This document shows, one piece after another, positions 36,221 to 46,451 of a stretch of 48,483 bases of DNA. Source of the DNA: Streptococcus sp. SK643. GTDB taxonomy: Bacteria > Bacillota > Bacilli > Lactobacillales > Streptococcaceae. The notes below the pieces were generated by a model. That model had not been told where the DNA came from, did not search any database, and was given only the letters and a program-made list of their open reading frames with translations. Numbering within the stretch: position 1 is the stretch's first letter; each line of letters starts with the position of its first letter. Location: contig NZ_AJMM01000013.1 of assembly GCF_000259505.1 (NCBI RefSeq), forward strand, positions 1 to 48,483. The letters are read 5' to 3'. The position numbers and the translations under genes were made by a program.

Positions 36221-37078
36221 TTATAAAATTGTAACAGATTCTTTCTGAGCTACATAGCCTGAATCTGAGTGAACAGGTTCGTCGTCTACTTCTGGATAAT
36301 ATCTTGGAGTAAGCTCTGTTTCTTCATATACTGGGTTATCTGAATAAGATTGTGTTTCGTCAACAAATGAAACCATTTGCTCTTGTGCAGCTCTATTTTC
36401 TGCTTCTTCAAGTTCTTTATTAGCTGCTTCGATACGCGCTTGCAACTCTGCCATCTCTTCGGGAGAAAACTGACGAGTAATATCGATTGGCTCTTCTTCT
36501 TGATACGATGAAACTGAAACACCCAATACTTCACTCACAACCTCTTTAAATGCTTCATCACTTGTTTGAAGATAAGTAGCTGTCGGACGAAGAATATCTT
36601 CCCAATCTGAAGATTCAACAATAGCCAATTGACTCTCAATAGTTGATTTCAAACGTTGATGGAAAACACGACTCTTGTTCTTCAATTCTTCTGTTTCAAC
36701 AGCAACCTTTTTAGCATTATCAGTCGCTTGACGCAGAATTTCATTTGCTTTATACTTAGCTTCTTCTAACAAACGTTGCGCATTTTGTTCTGCTTGTTGA
36801 ATGATATTACTTGAACGTTCATTTGCTGCTTGTTTCACTCTCTCAGCTGTGTCTTGTGCAATCAAAACAGACTGACTTAGTGAATCTTTCATCTCATCAA
36901 AATAAGATAAACGTTCTTCCAAACTTTTAATGTGTAAATCTTTATCATGATTCGAACGAACTAACTCTTCATAATCACGAACTACAATATCTAAAAATTC
37001 ATCAACTTCTTCTGGATTAAAACCTCTAAAGCGAGTTCCAAAGGTTTTATCTTTAATTTCTAACGATGTAATTGGCAT
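36221..37078 (-). CDS. divIVA: Cell division protein DivIVA
   Basis: 285 residues from the ATG at 37078, with GAGG 7 bases upstream; the ATG at 37090 is in frame but lies before the ribosome site. The N-terminal membrane-binding domain reads MPITSLEIKDKTFGTRFRGF, then NPEEVDEFLD. A long coiled coil follows (about 30-130), a second helical part to about 220, and an acidic tail. DivIVA senses negative membrane curvature and in streptococci organises septum maturation and peripheral growth; it is a substrate of the StkP kinase in pneumococcus. Last gene of the ftsA-ftsZ-ylm cluster. Confidence 0.95.
   Translation of the reverse strand: MPITSLEIKDKTFGTRFRGFNPEEVDEFLDIVVRDYEELVRSNHDKDLHIKSLEERLSYFDEMKDSLSQSVLIAQDTAERVKQAANERSSNIIQQAEQNAQRLLEEAKYKANEILRQATDNAKKVAVETEELKNKSRVFHQRLKSTIESQLAIVESSDWEDILRPTATYLQTSDEAFKEVVSEVLGVSVSSYQEEEPIDITRQFSPEEMAELQARIEAANKELEEAENRAAQEQMVSFVDETQSYSDNPVYEETELTPRYYPEVDDEPVHSDSGYVAQKESVTIL
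36228..36233 (-). promoter_or_regulatory. ileS promoter embedded in the end of divIVA
   Basis: The extended -10 TGTTACAAT is formed by the last sense codons of divIVA (Ser-Val-Thr-Ile), just before its TAA. The expected start is about 36221, so the T-box leader begins at the divIVA stop codon. Confidence 0.5.
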
Positions 37079-37086
37079 ATTTTTCC

Positions 37087-37872
37087 TCACTTACTTACTA
37101 ACAATTGGACCGTTAATTTCTTTTTATCTTTTTTGGTTTGCCCATTATCTCTAACGAGTTTTAATCGGCCATATTTTCTTACACTTATCAAATCACCAAT
37201 CTGAACCATATAATCTAACTTTTCAGCTAGATGATAATTGACCTGTACTGCTTGCTTCACAATTAAATGATTCGCCTGACTTCTAGACAACTTGAAGACA
37301 CCTGCTATAAAAACATCTAATCTACAACTAGATATGCAAATATCAACTTCTTGGTAATTCTCAACTTTTTCTAGTTTCTCACTAAAATCTCGTTCCTCAA
37401 GATTAACAGGTAAACGTGCAATTTTCTTAATTCCATCTTGGAATAGAGATAGATATTGACGGTTAATGATAATCTGAGCTCTTTCTTCGTTGATCAATAT
37501 ATCACCAAACAATTTTCTATCTATTCCCAATTGATTTATCACAGTACCTAGAATTTTTGAATGTGTTAATCTTTCAAATTTAGGAGGATAAACAATTTCT
37601 TGTAATGACAATTCAAAATCTGAAAATTCAGGTTCAAAGTAATCAGGATACAAGAGTACTCTCACATACTCAGTATCTAGAAACTGCCGACTACTCATAA
37701 TAGAGAGACTATTGGTTGATGCTAAAATCTGTAAAATCTTTTCCTGATGAGGATTTATAAAAGGGGTTAAAAAGGGAGAATAAGTACTCTCAACCTTTCT
37801 TACCCATTCTAGCCCCTTATCAATAAATGGTGAATCATTGTGAGAAAAGTGCTGATAAATCATCTTGCTCAT
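37087..37872 (-). CDS. ylmH: YlmH, S4-domain RNA-binding protein
   Basis: 261 residues from the ATG at 37872, which overlaps the ylmG stop (ATGA). No separate ribosome site is seen, so coupling to ylmG is likely. The C-terminal S4 domain (about 180-240, with KLSRSQANHLIVKQAVQVNY) binds RNA. YlmH homologues have been linked to rescue of stalled ribosomes as well as to the division cluster in which they are encoded. The N-terminal part (INPHQEKIL, VRVLLYPDYFEPE) matches the family. It lies 8 bases upstream of divIVA. Confidence 0.88.
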   Translation of the reverse strand: MSKMIYQHFSHNDSPFIDKGLEWVRKVESTYSPFLTPFINPHQEKILQILASTNSLSIMSSRQFLDTEYVRVLLYPDYFEPEFSDFELSLQEIVYPPKFERLTHSKILGTVINQLGIDRKLFGDILINEERAQIIINRQYLSLFQDGIKKIARLPVNLEERDFSEKLEKVENYQEVDICISSCRLDVFIAGVFKLSRSQANHLIVKQAVQVNYHLAEKLDYMVQIGDLISVRKYGRLKLVRDNGQTKKDKKKLTVQLLVSK

Positions 37873-38132
37873 ATAAAGATTAATAATAGGTGAATAAGTT
37901 GATTCCCTAGGAAACGAACTAATAATACCGCAATCCAAACAGACAAATCAAGACCTGCGAACTGAAGCGGCAAACGTTGCAAAGGTATCAATATAGGTTT
38001 CACTAAGCTAACAATCAAACGTCCAAAACTAGATTCGTAAGCATTTGGAAACCAAGACATCAGAGCAAAGACGACTAGAATTAGAGAATAAATATCTGTA
38101 GCATTTTGAATAAAACGAATGAGAAAAATCAT
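37869..38132 (-). CDS. ylmG: YlmG/YggT-family membrane protein
   Basis: 87 residues with two hydrophobic segments (ATDIYSLILVVFALMSWF and LSVWIAVLLVRFLGNQLIHLLLIFI) and the YggT-family central stretch LVKPILIPLQRLPL. The start shares a base with the sepF stop (TAATG) and its stop overlaps ylmH, so translation is coupled on both sides. Its role in division or osmotic balance is not defined. Confidence 0.9.
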   Translation of the reverse strand: MIFLIRFIQNATDIYSLILVVFALMSWFPNAYESSFGRLIVSLVKPILIPLQRLPLQFAGLDLSVWIAVLLVRFLGNQLIHLLLIFI

Positions 38133-38665
38133 TATCTCACTCTCGAACGTTTCATATCAAAACCAAACTCACCATTATGTGATTCATCTGGAATTTTGAT
38201 GTCTTCAATATTGACAACAACACCAACTGGAGTCAAAAGGTACATTGTTGAGGCTACCTTTTTCATATTACCAGCTAAAACATGGCGTGCACCATCTAAA
38301 TAATCTAAACAACGACGCGCCTGAACTTCAGTCATATATTGAAAATCAATCAAAACACTTTCGTTACCAGCTAACAAATCTACAATTTCTGTAGCATCTT
38401 CATAGTTTCTAGGATAACGCACGTCGATAGTCACCTTATCAGTAGAACGTTGACTTTGCATAGCCAACTCTTGTTGACGAGCATGAAGACGTGTAATATT
38501 TCTATCCTTAGAAACGACAGGTTCGTTTTTTGGGGGTAACTCTTGGAGAGAAGGTACTGAAGGAGCATGATTTTCTTCAGCTACAGGCTGGTAAATGTTA
38601 CTGCTTCCTTCTCCATCTTCTGTAAAATAATCTATAAATCTATCAAATCTATCTTTTAAAGACAT
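38132..38665 (-). CDS. sepF: Cell division protein SepF
   Basis: 177 residues. The N-terminal amphipathic helix ([13 protein letters not shown]) binds membrane. A low-complexity linker follows, and the C-terminal SepF domain (about 85-170) shows [21 protein letters not shown] and [22 protein letters not shown]. SepF polymerises into rings, binds the FtsZ tail and tethers FtsZ to the membrane alongside FtsA. Co-transcribed with ylmE and ylmG. Confidence 0.95.
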   Translation of the reverse strand: MSLKDRFDRFIDYFTEDGEGSSNIYQPVAEENHAPSVPSLQELPPKNEPVVSKDRNITRLHARQQELAMQSQRSTDKVTIDVRYPRNYEDATEIVDLLAGNESVLIDFQYMTEVQARRCLDYLDGARHVLAGNMKKVASTMYLLTPVGVVVNIEDIKIPDESHNGEFGFDMKRSRVR

Positions 38666-38674
38666 ATTTCTTTC

Positions 38675-39346
38675 CTACTTAAAAAATGCTGTACCAATTC
38701 GGACAAATGTAGAGCCATGGTGAATCGCTTCTTTATAGTCACGACTCATACCCATACTTAAATCCATCATCGGCATATTGGGAATTTGTTTTTCTCTAAT
38801 CTCTAATTGCAAATCTTGTGTAGCTTTAAAAATCTCATTTAGTTCTTCAGAACTAGCTTCAAATGGAGCCATAGTCATTAATCCTACATACTCAATATTG
38901 TCTAGAGAAGCTAATACTGGTAAGGCAGCTAATAGTTCTTCCTTAGAAAAACCATGTTTGGTCTCTTCTTGAGAAATATTAACCTGTAAGAAACACTTAA
39001 TCACTCGATTACTTCTTTTTTGGATTTCTTCAGCTAACTTCACTGAATCCAAAGCATGAAAATAATCAACATAATTAATCACATCTTTGACTTTACGTCT
39101 TTGCAAAGTTCCAATTAAATGCCAAGTTAGGTCATAATCTTTTAAAGCATTATATTTCTCTAAAAACTTATCTACACGATTTTCACCAATATGATGGACA
39201 CCTAGCGAAAGCAAAGCTTCCGCTATTGATACCTCTACATATTTTGTAACAGCAATGACCGAAACAGTATCATTCTCTCTTCCTGCTTGCTGACTTGCAT
39301 TTTTTATTTGTTGAAAAACACGTTCAGTATTTTCTCTCAAATTCAT
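38675..39346 (-). CDS. ylmE: YggS-family pyridoxal phosphate homeostasis protein
   Basis: 223 residues forming one TIM-barrel domain. The PLP lysine is expected in SVIAVTKYVEV (Lys36). HHIGENRVDKFLEKY, WHLIGTLQRRKV and DLSMGMSRDYKEAI are the usual conserved stretches. The family binds PLP and balances free PLP and amino acid pools; no catalysis is proven. It stands in the division cluster between ftsZ (4 bases away) and sepF. Confidence 0.93.
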   Translation of the reverse strand: MNLRENTERVFQQIKNASQQAGRENDTVSVIAVTKYVEVSIAEALLSLGVHHIGENRVDKFLEKYNALKDYDLTWHLIGTLQRRKVKDVINYVDYFHALDSVKLAEEIQKRSNRVIKCFLQVNISQEETKHGFSKEELLAALPVLASLDNIEYVGLMTMAPFEASSEELNEIFKATQDLQLEIREKQIPNMPMMDLSMGMSRDYKEAIHHGSTFVRIGTAFFK

Positions 39347-39350
39347 TTAA

Positions 39351-41989
<2,639 letters not shown>

Positions 41990-42066
41990 TGCATCGCATC
42001 CTCTCTATCTTCCAAGTTCCTATGTTCTATTTAATAACTAAAACAGGGCATAGCTATTCACAGAAT

Positions 42067-42072
42067 ATTATA
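42067..42072 (-). promoter_or_regulatory. Promoter of the ftsA-ftsZ cluster
   Basis: Extended -10 TGTTATAAT on the minus strand, in the 216-base gap before ftsA, with no clear -35. It gives a leader of about 75 bases. The rest of the gap shows only the neighbour's terminator. Confidence 0.6.
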
Positions 42073-42183
42073 ACACAAAAAATCCAATAGTGGTCAGTTT
42101 TTCCTCATTTTACCTACCATTTTTTTCATTTTTAGTCTTTGGTGATAGTTCTTTTCTATTAAACTCTAACTATAAGTATAAAT

Positions 42184-42217
42184 TATAAAAAAAGAAAGCT
42201 TATGATTAAGCTTTCTT
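42184..42217 (-). terminator. Terminator overlapping the end of the YwaF-type gene
   Basis: AAGAAAGCTTA (42192-42202) pairs perfectly with TAAGCTTTCTT (42207-42217) around a 4-base loop, then T on the minus strand. One arm is formed by the last codons (Val-Lys-Lys-Ala) of the gene. Confidence 0.8.
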
Positions 42218-42910
42218 AACGAATATTTTTTCTGCTTCTTGCTCTAAAAATAGTTCCAAGATTTTCTTTGTTAACGTAATCGCTGCTGATAAGGCCAGGG
42301 AAACGATTAAATAATTAGCTACTAAGCCATGGTCTCCAACCAATGGTGGTTTTGTCAAGAATCCGTAATCTCCACCTGTTACTAAATTGACCACAAAAAT
42401 CAAGGCATTTAGTGCAAAGGTCATGAGAAAAATTCCCTTCACATCCAGCAATCGCGCGTTATACTGTCTCAATAGATAAACTAGAGAGTTCCCCAAGAGA
42501 GCTAAGTGGCCAAAGATAAAGGATAAAATCGCAATATGCGGGAATGGATAAGGATCTGGCACTGGATAAACAAAGGCTGCTAATGTCCCAAATGTTCCTA
42601 GTAATGCAAAATACTGCCGATATTTGGACTGACCAGGAAGCAAAAGCACCACAAACATAGCCATACGGCAATGGTAAAAGGGTAAGCTTTCTGACAATGG
42701 CATATGATTAACCCCGTACCATCCATAAAGAAGGATTAACTGAACTGCCTGCAAGATTTGGAAAAATCGTTGATAAGCCTTCTTTTCACGATAACGATAG
42801 GCTGTATAAAAGGTCAAAGCCAAGAGTGTAAATATACTGACATACCAAAAAAGGTCAAATTTGGGTGGCTCTGTTGCTTGGGTCGTAAAGAAAATATCCC
42901 ATAAATTCAT
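42206..42910 (-). CDS. TIGR02206/YwaF-family membrane protein
   Basis: 234 residues with about seven hydrophobic segments and the family stretches LPFYHCRMAMFVVLLLPG and GTFGTLAAFVYPVPDPYPFPH. The conserved His and Cys next to one another (YHCR) may matter for function, which is unknown. Monocistronic between ftsA and a NUDIX gene; the terminator uses its own last codons. Some annotations call it an ABC transporter permease, which the sequence does not support. Confidence 0.8.
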   Translation of the reverse strand: MNLWDIFFTTQATEPPKFDLFWYVSIFTLLALTFYTAYRYREKKAYQRFFQILQAVQLILLYGWYGVNHMPLSESLPFYHCRMAMFVVLLLPGQSKYRQYFALLGTFGTLAAFVYPVPDPYPFPHIAILSFIFGHLALLGNSLVYLLRQYNARLLDVKGIFLMTFALNALIFVVNLVTGGDYGFLTKPPLVGDHGLVANYLIVSLALSAAITLTKKILELFLEQEAEKIFVKKA

Positions 42911-43000
42911 CTAGTCTTCCTCATGATTCAAAATTTTCCTGCATTCTATTATACCATGCTACTTGAGAAAAATGAATTTAGAAATACGATAATCATCTTC

Positions 43001-43612
43001 TTAGTCAAGATATTGCTCCCTCTGACCTTGATAAACCTGCCAAAGAAGCTCTATTTGCTCCTTGGTAATGCGTTTTTCAGATAAGGCTGGCAGTTGATCA
43101 ATGGCAAAAAATTGAAGGTCAGCAATTTCTTGATTTTCTTGGAATTGTCCATCAAGAAGCTTACATTCAAAAACAAACTTTGCATATTGCTTGCTCTGTA
43201 GTTGGAAACGATTTGTATCAAAAACAGCTAGTAGTCTTTCTACTTTAGCTTCAAAACCGGTTTCTTCTTCAATTTCCTTGAGAATATTTTCTGTTGGAGA
43301 ATAACCAACCTCACCAAAGCCACCTGGCAAAGCCCAATCATTCTCTCCTTGTCCCCTAACCAGACAAATCTTTTCGTCCTCAACAATCCAAGCACGGACG
43401 TCCATTAACGGAGTTGCATAAGCGGAAGTTGGCTTCAAAACTTCTGCCACTTCTTCGACATCAAGGTCTGATGCTTGATTCAACATTTCAGATAACAGAC
43501 TTCGCAAGTCTTCATAGCGCTCACGGTCAAAAGGATCTTTTGTAAAGGTTAAGCCAGTATCTGTAAGGGCAATCATTCTTTGCAGATACTTAACAAAATC
43601 ACTTGTCTTCAT
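43001..43612 (-). CDS. NUDIX hydrolase with N-terminal helical domain
   Basis: 203 residues. Residues 1-65 form the helical extension of the NUDIX N-terminal-domain group. The Nudix box reads GGFGEVGYSPTENILKEIEE then ETGF near residues 97-120. The Glu usual after G-x5 is Tyr here and R is K, changes I remember as typical of this subgroup, so it need not be inactive. It probably hydrolyses ADP-ribose or a related nucleoside diphosphate derivative. The start overlaps the end of murF by 14 bases. Confidence 0.88.
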   Translation of the reverse strand: MKTSDFVKYLQRMIALTDTGLTFTKDPFDRERYEDLRSLLSEMLNQASDLDVEEVAEVLKPTSAYATPLMDVRAWIVEDEKICLVRGQGENDWALPGGFGEVGYSPTENILKEIEEETGFEAKVERLLAVFDTNRFQLQSKQYAKFVFECKLLDGQFQENQEIADLQFFAIDQLPALSEKRITKEQIELLWQVYQGQREQYLD

Positions 43613-44972
43613 TTTCTAAACTTTCTACCAACTTGGCTAGGTTCATAGAGTTAGAGCCTTTGAGCAATATTTGGTCATGTACTCCAAGACTTTCCTTGAC
43701 TTGCTTGACTAGGTCTTCAAATTGGTCCTCGTCAGCTGTTTTTTTGAAGTAGTAAACATGGCCGATTGGGAACATTTGACTGGCAAGTTGGGCTAATTCT
43801 GCAATGTCTTCTCCATAAAAAATAACCGTGTCCAAAAACTCTGGACTAAGACTCAAAATCATTTGATTATGGAGTTGAACAGACTGGTCACCAAGTTCCT
43901 TCATGTCTGCCAAGACAGCGATTTTCTTGCCCCCTTCATTGGCTGAGATGGCAGAAAAAGTCTCTAAAATCAGCTTCATGGCTGTGGGATTGGCATTATA
44001 AACATCAGATAAGATATCCGCTCCATTGGCTGCTTTTTTCCATTCAGTACGGTTACGAGTCAATTCTAGATCACGAAAGGCTTGATGGATTTGTTCTTCT
44101 GAAACTCCTTCTTGTAAGGCTACAAAAGAGGCAATCATTGCATTAGTTGCATTATACTTACCTGTAACTGGTAAATCAAGAGCTTGATTTAAAAAATTAG
44201 TCTTAAAGGTTAAACTGTCCTTACGCTCTACCAAATCAGTAATTTCCAACTCTGCTCCTTGCCCAAAACGAACGACTTTTTTGTCAGTTGGAAGATAGGG
44301 ATCTACAATGGGATCGACTGGTGCTAAGAGCAAGGTTCCTGGAGCCATACCGTCTACAATTTGCATTTTACCTTCAGCAATCTCAGAACGATCTTTGAAA
44401 AAGGCTAAATGGGCTTCTCCAACCAAGGTCACGATGGCTGTTGTTGGATGAGCCAATTCTGACAAGAGATGAATATCTCCCAAGTGATCCTGTCCCATCT
44501 CCAAGACCAACTTTTCTGTTTCTTCAGGCATATGGAGAACTGTGTAGGGAAGACCAATCTCATTATTGTAGTTGCCTTGTGTTTTGTAAGTTTTGTAGGT
44601 TGTTGATAGCAAGTGAGCTAACATATCCTTGGTCGTTGTCTTGCCATTTGAACCCGTAACCGCAAAGACATCAACACCTGACTTTTCAAGATAATAAGCA
44701 GCTAATTTTTGAAAAGCTTTCAAGACATCGTCTACTAAAATATAGGGATGATTTACTATTTCTTTTTCAGACAAACAGACAGTGGCTCCATTTGCAAATG
44801 CTGTCTCAATAAAATCATGACCATCACGTGCCCCTTTAAGAGGTACAAACAAATCTCCAGCACCAATCAAGCGACTATCAAACTCAGCCTTTTTCAACTG
44901 AGCATCAGCATAGATTGTAACATCATTTTTAGCTCCTACAACTTGCGCAACTTCATGGATTGTTAGTTTCAT
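43599..44972 (-). CDS. murF: UDP-MurNAc-tripeptide--D-Ala-D-Ala ligase
   Basis: 457 residues. ATP loop VTGSNGKTTTKDML near residue 105; Mur-ligase stretches LEMGQDHLGDIHLLSELAHP and DVYNANPTAM are present. MurF adds D-Ala-D-Ala, made by the neighbouring Ddl, to UDP-MurNAc-tripeptide, completing the pentapeptide precursor in the cytoplasm. AAGGAG stands 6 bases before the ATG. It lies 84 bases after ddl in the same direction, so the two successive enzymes are probably co-expressed. Confidence 0.96.
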   Translation of the reverse strand: MKLTIHEVAQVVGAKNDVTIYADAQLKKAEFDSRLIGAGDLFVPLKGARDGHDFIETAFANGATVCLSEKEIVNHPYILVDDVLKAFQKLAAYYLEKSGVDVFAVTGSNGKTTTKDMLAHLLSTTYKTYKTQGNYNNEIGLPYTVLHMPEETEKLVLEMGQDHLGDIHLLSELAHPTTAIVTLVGEAHLAFFKDRSEIAEGKMQIVDGMAPGTLLLAPVDPIVDPYLPTDKKVVRFGQGAELEITDLVERKDSLTFKTNFLNQALDLPVTGKYNATNAMIASFVALQEGVSEEQIHQAFRDLELTRNRTEWKKAANGADILSDVYNANPTAMKLILETFSAISANEGGKKIAVLADMKELGDQSVQLHNQMILSLSPEFLDTVIFYGEDIAELAQLASQMFPIGHVYYFKKTADEDQFEDLVKQVKESLGVHDQILLKGSNSMNLAKLVESLENEDK

Positions 44973-45056
44973 TTTTACTCCTTTAAAAAGGGTTGAAGCC
45001 TTAGAAAATCCATATGTAACGGAATTTATTTCTAGCTCCTACCCTCTATTTCATTT

Positions 45057-46100
45057 TTATAATAAATGCGCTTCGCGCTTTTTAAAGCTTTCTTTAGCAA
45101 GTTCAACTAAGTGCTCGATTAGTTCTGGATAAGCAATTCCCATATTTTCCCAAAGAAGCGGATACATAGACCACTGGGTGAAACCTGGCATGGTATTGAG
45201 CTCGTTTAGGAAAATCTCTCCCTTATCTGTGTAGAAGAAATCACAACGAGACAAACCTAAACCACCTATTGCGCGGAAGGCAGCTTCTGCATTTTGGCGC
45301 ATAACAGCTACTACATCATCACTGATCTTAGCTGGAATATCCATGGTAATCTTGTTATCGATATACTTGGCATCGTAGTCGTAGAATGCAACATCTTTGA
45401 CCACTTCTCCTGGTAACGTACTCTTGACATCGTAGTTTCCTAATAGTCCAACTTCAATTTCACGAGCATTGACTCCTTGCTCTACCAAGATACGACTGTC
45501 ATATTTGAAAGCCAAATTCAAAGCTTGACGGAGTTGCTCTTGGTTTTCAGATTTTGAAATACCAACACTAGAACCCATATTTGAGGGTTTAGTAAATACA
45601 GGATATGTTAATTTAGATTCAACTTCTGAAATTTTTAAATCTAGATCATCACCTTCAACAATTGCTACATAGGGAACCTGAGCAATACCAGTAGATTCCA
45701 AAACACGCTTAGTTGTAATTTTATCCATAGCAAGACTAGATGACAAGATATTACAACCTACATAAGGCATCTTAAGTACTTCTAGAAAACCTTGAATAGA
45801 GCCATCTTCTCCCATAGGTCCATGAAGAACAGGAAAAACAACTGCACCTTCTTCATAAATCGCACTTGGGACTATTTTCTTTTCCAAGTCAATGGTAGCA
45901 TTGGTCATAAGACGTTCATCTTGATTGGGAGCTTGACTAAATTCCTGAGTTTTGATAAAGTCACCAGACTGACTGATAAAGAAAGTCTTGACACTAAAAT
46001 AATCATAGTTGACTGCACGCATAATACTTTCAGCTGAGAGTATTGAAACTTCTCTTTCCGCACTACGTCCACCATATAAAAGAATAATCGTCTGTTTCAT
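45057..46100 (-). CDS. ddl: D-alanine--D-alanine ligase
   Basis: 347 residues, ATP-grasp fold. N-terminal [28 protein letters not shown] near residue 95 and [18 protein letters not shown] near 312 are the family signatures. The serine-tyrosine loop residues expected for a D-Ala-D-Ala enzyme are not obviously changed to a D-Lac type. It makes D-Ala-D-Ala for MurF, encoded next. AGGA precedes the ATG, and an extended -10 (TGGTATACT, 46142-46137) lies about 40 bases upstream. Confidence 0.95.
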   Translation of the reverse strand: MKQTIILLYGGRSAEREVSILSAESIMRAVNYDYFSVKTFFISQSGDFIKTQEFSQAPNQDERLMTNATIDLEKKIVPSAIYEEGAVVFPVLHGPMGEDGSIQGFLEVLKMPYVGCNILSSSLAMDKITTKRVLESTGIAQVPYVAIVEGDDLDLKISEVESKLTYPVFTKPSNMGSSVGISKSENQEQLRQALNLAFKYDSRILVEQGVNAREIEVGLLGNYDVKSTLPGEVVKDVAFYDYDAKYIDNKITMDIPAKISDDVVAVMRQNAEAAFRAIGGLGLSRCDFFYTDKGEIFLNELNTMPGFTQWSMYPLLWENMGIAYPELIEHLVELAKESFKKREAHLL

Positions 46101-46451
46101 ATTAAAGTCCTAATTCTACTATAATTCTTGCTCTTTAGTATACCATATTTGCTTATTTTTTAAAAATTTGAACCCAGTACAAACTTCGAAAATCTTCAAT
46201 AGATGGCTATAATATCTTGTAACTGTTCCAGTTTATTACTATTAATATCACATCAATCTACACAAGTTTCACTGACTGATCCTTTTCAAAATTAAATCCA
46301 TTATGTACATTACAGTGAATGGCATAAATAGTTTACTTCCCCCAATATTAGAATTCTAGTCATAATTTAAAAAGCCAACTAATCGAAAGATTAGTTGGCT
46401 TTTAATTTATGAAATAAAGTTCTATTGTTTAATCTTTATAAGATTATAACA
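46101..46451. other. Intergenic region between ddl and the right-edge surface protein gene
   Basis: 351 bases. Next to ddl lies its extended -10 promoter (46137-46142). At 46366-46408 lies the terminator of the surface protein gene. Between them I see no gene and no repeat of note. I remember recR and pbp2b upstream of ddl in pneumococcus, so a surface protein here marks a changed neighbourhood. Confidence 0.55.
46366..46408. terminator. Strong terminator after the LPXTG gene
   Basis: A perfect 15-bp stem (46370-46384 with 46389-46403) closes on a GAAA tetraloop, with A and T tracts on both sides. Confidence 0.9.

Noticed and set aside
43254..43325. Loss of a catalytic Glu in the Nudix box (Tyr instead)
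   Set aside because: The subgroup with an N-terminal helical domain commonly has VGYSP at this place, and the EIEEETGF core is intact, so I do not call it inactive.
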